Part shown: positions 6,446-10,585 of the stretch, one piece after another | Layout: each line of letters opens with the position of its first letter | Position numbering within the stretch: position 1 is the stretch's first letter | Origin: Clostridiales bacterium | Lineage (GTDB): Bacteria > Bacillota > Clostridia > Lachnospirales > Lachnospiraceae | Length of the DNA: 10,585 bases | Direction: 5' to 3' | Assembly: GCA_019423835.1 (NCBI GenBank) | Contig: JAHZAR010000016.1 | Coordinates: forward strand, 24,207-34,791 | Notes under the pieces: generated by a model | Seen by the model: the letters and a program-made list of their open reading frames with translations, nothing else | The model's database searches: none | Told to the model about the DNA's origin: nothing | Program-made: the position numbers and the translations under genes

Positions 6446-6946
6446 ATGAGTTCTTACCTTTCCATGACAGGGGTTGTCTCACAGATTCAGCCCTCTGCTG
6501 TATCCGGAGCAGGAACTGAGGCTCAGGCAGAACAGGGGTGCCGCCTGAGCCTGACTCTTCAGACCTATTACCAGGGAACAGTCCTTTTCACCCTCACTGG
6601 AGATACCTATGTACTGGACAACGAGACGATTCAGCCCGGAGATCAGATCACCGTCTTCTATGACGGGAATGCCCCGGTCATTCTCATCTATCCGCCTACC
6701 TACCAGGCCGTCCTGCTGGCCAAATCCTCTGGGCGCCAGTTTTATCTCGGCCAGTTTAATGACAGCCTCGTAAGCACAGATAACGCACTTCAGCTCACCG
6801 TTGATCAGAATACTCCCGTACTGCTTCCAAATGGCCAGATATTCTACGGAAAAATTGCAGGAAAAACCGTGCTGGCTGAGTACCAGGCATCTACCAGAAG
6901 CATTCCGGCTCAGACCACTCCCGATCGCCTGATTGTATTCTGCTGA
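6446..6946 (+). CDS. Conserved-looking hypothetical protein, 166 aa
   Basis: I cannot assign a function. The start at 6446 (MSSYLSMTGVV) is chosen because GGAGG lies six bases upstream; the open frame extends to 6416 but without an SD. There is no signal peptide or membrane helix, so it is probably cytoplasmic. The sequence is rich in beta-strand-like segments: LTLQTYYQGTVLFTLTGDTYVLD, a turn DNETIQPGDQITVFYDGN, then APVILIYPPTYQAVLLAKSS, a second half with QFYLGQFNDSLVSTDNALQLTVDQNTPVLLPNGQIF, and a C-terminus STRSIPAQTTPDRLIVFC. The GDQITVFYDG and LIYPPTYQA blocks look like conserved cores, and an OB-like barrel is one guess. Similar hypothetical proteins occur, from memory, in Lachnospiraceae. 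It follows the transporter by 96 bases on the same strand, but no functional link can be shown. Confidence 0.75.
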   Translation: MSSYLSMTGVVSQIQPSAVSGAGTEAQAEQGCRLSLTLQTYYQGTVLFTLTGDTYVLDNETIQPGDQITVFYDGNAPVILIYPPTYQAVLLAKSSGRQFYLGQFNDSLVSTDNALQLTVDQNTPVLLPNGQIFYGKIAGKTVLAEYQASTRSIPAQTTPDRLIVFC

Positions 6947-6965
6947 CCGTTCGGCAGCAGCACCC

Positions 6966-6992
6966 GGCAGCCATTGTATCTGCATGGCTGCC
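6966..6992. other. Perfect 9-bp stem-loop downstream of the 166-aa gene
   Basis: GGCAGCCAT (6966-6974) and ATGGCTGCC (6984-6992) form a perfect stem with a 9-base loop, starting 20 bases after the stop of the 166-aa gene. No T-run follows on either strand, so it is not a textbook intrinsic terminator. It may still end or protect the plus-strand message. Confidence 0.45.
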
Positions 6993-7071
6993 CTCTGCAG
7001 GCGCATTTACAGCCGCACGGACGCCAGAATAAACGTCTCAATACTCTAGTCTGTATCAAGGCAGAAAGAAA

Positions 7072-7109
7072 GGGCCGCTTTCCCGGTTCTCACTCCGGAA
7101 AAGCGGCCC
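7072..7109 (-). terminator. Strong hairpin terminator of the repeat-protein gene
   Basis: GGGCCGCTTT.CCGG pairs with CCGG.AAAGCGGCCC: fourteen of fifteen positions pair around an 8-base loop (7087-7094). On the minus strand it is followed by TTTCTTTC, so it best serves the gene ending at 7205. On the plus strand no T-run follows, but the stem is strong enough to stop convergent transcription from the 166-aa gene as well. Confidence 0.7.
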
Positions 7110-7204
7110 CCTCTCACGTTTATCATGCTGTGCCTTTTAACCTTTGATCCTGTTCCATTTTCTGTCCTGTTTTGGGTTTCTCTCCCGGCAGGAACTGCTG
7201 CCCC

Positions 7205-8314
7205 TTACTGCATGGCACCGGAAGCATCCAGATAGCGGCCATTTGGCGCTGTGCGGTTTGCCCACATGGCTCCGCTGTCTTCAAAATAGTAGGTCTTGCC
7301 GTCGATGGTCTGGTACCCTGTCATCATGGCTCCCCTTGTTCCGTCGGAAACAGGGTTTAAGTAGTACCATACGCCGTTGATCTGCTGCCAGCCGGTTTTC
7401 ATGGCTCCTCTCGTCCCGTCAGAAACAGGATTTAAGTAGAACCAGCGGTTGTCGATAAACTGCCAGTCTGTCTGCATATAGCCGTTTCTGTTAAAGTGGA
7501 ACCAGTTGTTGTCCACAAACAGCCATGCATTTACAACGGAGCTTCCATCCGCATTCCTGTACCACCATCCGCTTGCATCCTGGATCCAGCCGGCTCCTGA
7601 ACCGCCGCTGATGGTATAAACCTCACTGGAATCAATGTCAATATTGTCTGACTCTGTCCATTCGCTCTTTTCGTCATCACTGGTGCAGATTGCCCTGACT
7701 TTGAAATAATAATCGCCAGGTTTTGTCATGTAGGAATAAAAATCATAGTAGTCATTGGCCGTGCTCACGGTCTGTACAAGTCCGTCGTTCCTGTAGAGTT
7801 TTACCTCATACTTGTTCGCATCGTCCACCTGGCTCCAGGTCGCCGTCTTGTCGGACCACTCCGCCTCATCCGGCTCCTCCAGATCACCGGAGATCTTTCT
7901 CATCTCGATATAGACGATCAGTGTTGTGTCATCGTCCTCCTTTTTTATTTTTTTCAGCTTCGTGTGCATGCCGCTGACCTTGACATTGCTCTTGGAAAAT
8001 CTGTCGAAGTCATAACCGCTCTCTGACTCGAACTCCAGGCAGATAACCGGCTTGGTCCCTCTTGTGAATTCATCCTCTTCGTCGTCGAAGTATTCATCTG
8101 TAACCTGCTCATTCACACCTTCCGGCCAATGAGTCACGCTGTAACCCGGGATATCCATGTTGTCCCCCGCCTCCGGCTCCTCCCCATCAAAGCGAATCTC
8201 AAGCCTGCCCGACACGTCCTTTATGTCATCCTTGGCAAATGCCGTCACCGACATCCCCAGAGCCAGCAAGGCTGCCGCAGAGAGAGCCGCTATGCCCTTC
8301 ACGCTCCTTTTCAT
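7205..8314 (-). CDS. Secreted FnIII-like protein with C-terminal choline-binding-type repeats
   Basis: A 369-aa exported protein. The signal peptide has a basic start (MKRSVK), hydrophobic core 8-23 and a likely cleavage after AFA at 27. Residues 30-142 form an acidic, unrecognised beta-rich domain (CLEFESESGYDFDRFSK, LIVYIEMRK). Residues 149-228 look like a fibronectin type III fold (TATWSQVDDANKYEVKLYRN ... GDYYFKVRAI). After a short GGSGAG linker, residues 241-369 carry about five cell-wall/choline-binding-type repeats (PF01473-like) with the WxYxN...GxMxTGW pattern, including two near-identical 25-residue copies containing NPVSDGTRGAM. These modules usually attach proteins non-covalently to cell-wall polymers, so this is probably a surface or matrix protein without a visible enzyme domain. 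AGGAGG lies seven bases before the ATG. It is monocistronic, with its own promoter and terminator. Confidence 0.88.
   Translation of the reverse strand: MKRSVKGIAALSAAALLALGMSVTAFAKDDIKDVSGRLEIRFDGEEPEAGDNMDIPGYSVTHWPEGVNEQVTDEYFDDEEDEFTRGTKPVICLEFESESGYDFDRFSKSNVKVSGMHTKLKKIKKEDDDTTLIVYIEMRKISGDLEEPDEAEWSDKTATWSQVDDANKYEVKLYRNDGLVQTVSTANDYYDFYSYMTKPGDYYFKVRAICTSDDEKSEWTESDNIDIDSSEVYTISGGSGAGWIQDASGWWYRNADGSSVVNAWLFVDNNWFHFNRNGYMQTDWQFIDNRWFYLNPVSDGTRGAMKTGWQQINGVWYYLNPVSDGTRGAMMTGYQTIDGKTYYFEDSGAMWANRTAPNGRYLDASGAMQ
7295..7444 (-). repeat. Two tandem 75-bp copies encoding choline-binding-type units
   Basis: Residues 291-315 and 316-340 of the secreted protein are direct repeats, W-F/Y-YLNPVSDGTRGAM followed by K/M-TG-W/Y-Q. 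The DNA copies are exactly 75 bases apart (for example ATGGCTCC at 7326 and 7401) and differ mostly at silent sites, which indicates duplication followed by selection on the protein. Confidence 0.8.
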
Positions 8315-8376
8315 CTTCTCTCCTCCTTTTACCTTCTACTCTTTTGTCAGAATCGTTTTTCAATTCCTCTGAGCCC

Positions 8377-8405
8377 ATTATATCAAATCCCATACCTTTC
8401 GTCAA
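8377..8405 (-). promoter_or_regulatory. Near-consensus sigma-A promoter of the repeat-protein gene
   Basis: On the minus strand TTGACG (8400-8405) and TATAAT (8377-8382) are separated by exactly 17 bases. Transcription would begin near 8370, giving a leader of about 55 bases with AGGAGG near its end. The promoter predicts strong expression unless it is repressed. Confidence 0.82.
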
Positions 8406-8435
8406 AGAGGTTTTGCCTGTTTTTGGCATCCTCCA

Positions 8436-8456
8436 CTGATATGGTTATTATATCAG
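8436..8456. promoter_or_regulatory. Perfect inverted repeat, putative operator
   Basis: CTGATAT (8436-8442) and ATATCAG (8450-8456) form a perfect 7-bp inverted repeat with a 7-base spacer. Its centre is 43 bases upstream of the -35 hexamer of the repeat-protein promoter, a position suited to an activator dimer. The minus strand also contains a second GATATAAT here, so an upstream -10-like element overlaps one arm. No regulator can be named. Confidence 0.4.
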
Positions 8457-8625
8457 AATTTTATATAATATTTCTAACTTTTGCCTTACAATTTTGTGAC
8501 GTTTCCCTGTTTTTCAAGGAAATTTCTCGAAACAGCACGACTGAAAAGACAGGCGCAGCTGTCAGAATCCTGCACAGTATCTCTTTCCCTCAGCTTTGAG
8601 TGCCGTTTCCCGCAGGCATGGAAAG
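8457..8625. other. Non-coding spacer between the repeat-protein gene leader and the purL terminator
   Basis: No gene is supported here. The left part (8457-8520) is AT-rich. A short stem GACAG / CTGTC (8548-8563), followed on the minus strand by TTTT, might be a second weak terminator for purL transcripts. No start with a ribosome-binding site and a plausible protein was found on either strand. Confidence 0.5.
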
Positions 8626-8650
8626 GGCCCGGAGGAATATCCCCCGGGCC
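8626..8650 (-). terminator. Hairpin terminator after purL
   Basis: GGCCCGG.GG (8626-8635) pairs with CC.CCGGGCC (8641-8650): nine pairs, one mismatch and a 5-base AATAT loop. On the minus strand it comes 41 bases after the purL stop and is followed by CTTTCC, a weak T-run. The GC-rich stem makes termination likely. Confidence 0.6.
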
Positions 8651-8691
8651 TCAGCGGCAGTCTGATCCGCCGCCTTCCCTGCCCCCGGCTG

Positions 8692-10585
8692 TTACTGAAA
8701 ATACTTCACGCCGGATTCAAAGATCTTAATATCCTGGTTGCCGTAAATATTGACAGCCACTCCGTCTCCGATTCTCTCAGAGTGAGCCATCTTTCCGTAG
8801 ATACGGCCGTCCTCACTTGTGATTCCCTCGATTGCCATAGTGGATCCGTTGGGGTTCCATGCCTCGTCCATAGTCGGTCTGCCCTCAGCGTCCACATACT
8901 GGGTTGCTACCTGGCCGTTTGCATAAAGCTTCTCAATCCACTCGCTGCCTGCCACGAAACGTCCTTCTCCGTGGGAGACGGGGTTTACATAGATTCCGCC
9001 GAGCTCTGCCTCGCGAAGCCATGGGGACTTGTTGGAAACCACCTTCAGGTTCACCATCTTGGAAATGTGGCGTCCGATGGTATTCATGGCCAGTGTCGGA
9101 GAGTCACTCTTTAACTCCGTAATCCTTCCCTCCGGCAGAAGCCCAAGCTTAATCAGAGCCTGGAAGCCGTTGCAGACGCCTAAAATCAGACCGTCTCTCT
9201 CGTTTAAGAGCTTTTCGATCTCCTCCTTGAGGACTGCATTTCTGAAGGTTGTGGCAAAGAATTTTGCGGAGCCGTCCGGCTCATCGCCGCCGGAGAAGCC
9301 TCCCGGGAACATCACGATCTGGGACTGGGCGATGGCCTTTTTGTAGACCTCCACAGAATCCCTGATGTCTGCCGCATCCCGGTTCCTGAAAATCTTTGTG
9401 ATAACCTCTGCTCCTGCCCGCTCGAAGGCCTTGGCGCTGTCGTACTCGCAGTTGGTGCCCGGGAATACCGGAATAAACACTCTCGGTTTTGCCACCTTAT
9501 TTTTGCAGATGTAAACCTTGTCTGTATTGTAAATTTCTGTTCTGACTGCCTTCTGCTCCACACCGGATTCTGTGGCGAACACGTCCTCCAGCGTCCTGGT
9601 CCACGCGTTTAACGCCTCGTCCATAGAGATGGTCACACTGCCGTATTCAAAAGCTGCGCGGTCTGTCACCTCTCCGATGACTGTGTAGGTGATGCCAAGG
9701 CTTCCCACCTTTCCGTCCGGCACCTCGCATACGATGTTGCCCCAGCCCGGCGCGAAGAAATCTCTCGGATCTACATTGTGCTCTACTTTAACGCCCAGCT
9801 TGTTTCCAAAGGCCATCTTGCTGACTGCCTCGGCGATTCCGCCGGCCTCCACAGCGTAGGCAGAGATAATATTTCCGGCCTCCATATCGCGGTAGAGCTT
9901 CCCGTAGCTGTCCATCACCTGGCTGTAAACCGGAAGGTCATAGCCGTCCTTCTCGATCTTCATCACCACAATCTTGCTTCCGGCTTTCTTAAACTCCGGC
10001 GTCACCACATGCTGTTTGTCAGAAATATCTACAGCAAAGGAGACAAGTGTCGGCGGAACATTGATTTCCCCGTGAACTTCATCGTTGAAGGTTCCGGACA
10101 TACTGTCCTTTCCTCCGATGGACGGAAGTCCGAAGCCCATCTGTGCGCTGTATGCGCCGAGGAGAGCGGAGAACGGCGTTCCCCATCTGGTCCTGTCCTC
10201 TGTCATCCTCTTGAAATACTCCTGGAAGGTGAAGCGGATCTTCTTAAAGTCGCCTCCGTTAGCCGCAATCTTGGCAACAGAATCCAGGACAGCATAGACA
10301 GCCCCGTGATACGGGCTCCAGCTTGAAAGATACGGGTCATAGCCGTAGCTCATCATGGTCACCGTGTCGCATCTGCCCTCCAGAACAGGGAGCTTGGCCA
10401 CCATGGCCTGAGTCTCTGTGAGCTGGTATTTTCCGCCGTAGGGCATGAACACGCTTCCCGCTCCGATGGATGCGTCGAACATTTCCACAAGTCCTTTCTG
10501 GGAACATACGTTTAAGCCGGACAGCAGCTTCAGCCAGTGCTCTCTCACATCGCCGATCTCTTTTCGCTCAAATACATTGCCCTCT
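8692..10585 (-). CDS. purL: Phosphoribosylformylglycinamidine synthase, C-terminal half (partial)
   Basis: The visible 630 residues are the C-terminal half of the single-chain FGAM synthase found in Clostridia and their relatives (about 1,240 aa in full). The enzyme converts FGAR, glutamine and ATP to FGAM in the fourth step of purine synthesis. The first part carries the second AIRS/PurM-like synthase unit, with GGKDSMSGTFNDEVHGEINVPPTLVSFAVD and APGWGNIV. From KPRVFIPVFPGTNCEYDS onward is the class I glutamine amidotransferase domain that is a separate PurQ in Bacillus: nucleophile Cys in GVCNGFQ (codon 9172-9174), the PVSHGEGRF motif and the catalytic His-Glu pair in KMAHSER. It ends at GVKYFQ followed by TGA-independent TAA-type stop context at 8692. 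The frame stays open to the window edge; the GTG at 10546-10548 is internal (preceded by FERKEIGD), so the true start lies outside. No damage is seen. Confidence 0.97.
   Translation of the reverse strand, partial: EGNVFERKEIGDVREHWLKLLSGLNVCSQKGLVEMFDASIGAGSVFMPYGGKYQLTETQAMVAKLPVLEGRCDTVTMMSYGYDPYLSSWSPYHGAVYAVLDSVAKIAANGGDFKKIRFTFQEYFKRMTEDRTRWGTPFSALLGAYSAQMGFGLPSIGGKDSMSGTFNDEVHGEINVPPTLVSFAVDISDKQHVVTPEFKKAGSKIVVMKIEKDGYDLPVYSQVMDSYGKLYRDMEAGNIISAYAVEAGGIAEAVSKMAFGNKLGVKVEHNVDPRDFFAPGWGNIVCEVPDGKVGSLGITYTVIGEVTDRAAFEYGSVTISMDEALNAWTRTLEDVFATESGVEQKAVRTEIYNTDKVYICKNKVAKPRVFIPVFPGTNCEYDSAKAFERAGAEVITKIFRNRDAADIRDSVEVYKKAIAQSQIVMFPGGFSGGDEPDGSAKFFATTFRNAVLKEEIEKLLNERDGLILGVCNGFQALIKLGLLPEGRITELKSDSPTLAMNTIGRHISKMVNLKVVSNKSPWLREAELGGIYVNPVSHGEGRFVAGSEWIEKLYANGQVATQYVDAEGRPTMDEAWNPNGSTMAIEGITSEDGRIYGKMAHSERIGDGVAVNIYGNQDIKIFESGVKYFQ

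Noticed and set aside
6479..7006. A minus-strand frame of about 175 codons opposite the 166-aa gene
   Set aside because: It has no ribosome-binding site, whereas the plus-strand frame starts with GGAGG at ideal spacing and has the more protein-like composition.
9778..10326. A plus-strand frame of about 182 codons inside purL
   Set aside because: It is antisense to highly conserved PurL sequence and its product resembles no family.

Overview
The window looks like an ordinary chromosomal stretch of a Gram-positive, probably anaerobic gut Firmicute, most likely of the Lachnospiraceae / Clostridium cluster XIVa type. This rests on several gene types that are common together in that group: a single-chain PurL with its glutaminase domain fused at the C-terminus, a ferredoxin-like aldo/keto reductase, a DUF3783 protein, an HI0933/BaiN-type flavoprotein and a secreted protein with choline-binding-type repeats. 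Strong GGAGG ribosome-binding sites and sigma-A promoters also fit. No tRNA, rRNA, CRISPR array, phage, transposase or recognisable defence system was seen.

Layout, left to right. Positions 1-191 hold the N-terminus of a minus-strand protein with one membrane anchor; it runs off the window and its start region is disrupted. Positions 314-4794 hold a minus-strand cluster, read right to left as DUF3783 protein, aldo/keto reductase, two-domain polyphosphate:AMP phosphotransferase and HI0933-type flavoprotein. A promoter at 4888-4916 drives the first two genes, which overlap by ATGA. The reductase carries an in-frame TAA at codon 62 but is otherwise complete, so it is a fresh pseudogene or a sequence error. 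Positions 4948-5359 form a self-contained minus-strand unit of promoter, 71-aa HPr-like protein and terminator; the HPr phosphorylation sites His15 and Ser46 are replaced by Gln and Asn.

Two plus-strand genes follow: an EamA/DMT transporter (5504-6349), with an extended -10 promoter that diverges from the HPr-like unit, and a 166-aa protein of unknown function (6446-6946). A minus-strand gene (7205-8314) then encodes a secreted protein with an unknown acidic domain, an FnIII-like domain and C-terminal cell-wall-binding repeats. It has its own near-consensus promoter, a perfect inverted repeat upstream of it and a strong terminator. The right end (8692-10585) is the C-terminal half of purL on the minus strand, ending in a hairpin terminator.

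The genes do not form one pathway. They are housekeeping purine synthesis (PurL), nucleotide/polyphosphate metabolism (PPK2), redox enzymes, one transporter, one surface protein and two small proteins of unknown role. I found no convincing new multi-gene system. The most notable points are the nonsense codon in the reductase, the HPr-like protein without phosphorylatable residues, the uncharacterised 166-aa protein and the putative operator ahead of the surface-protein gene.
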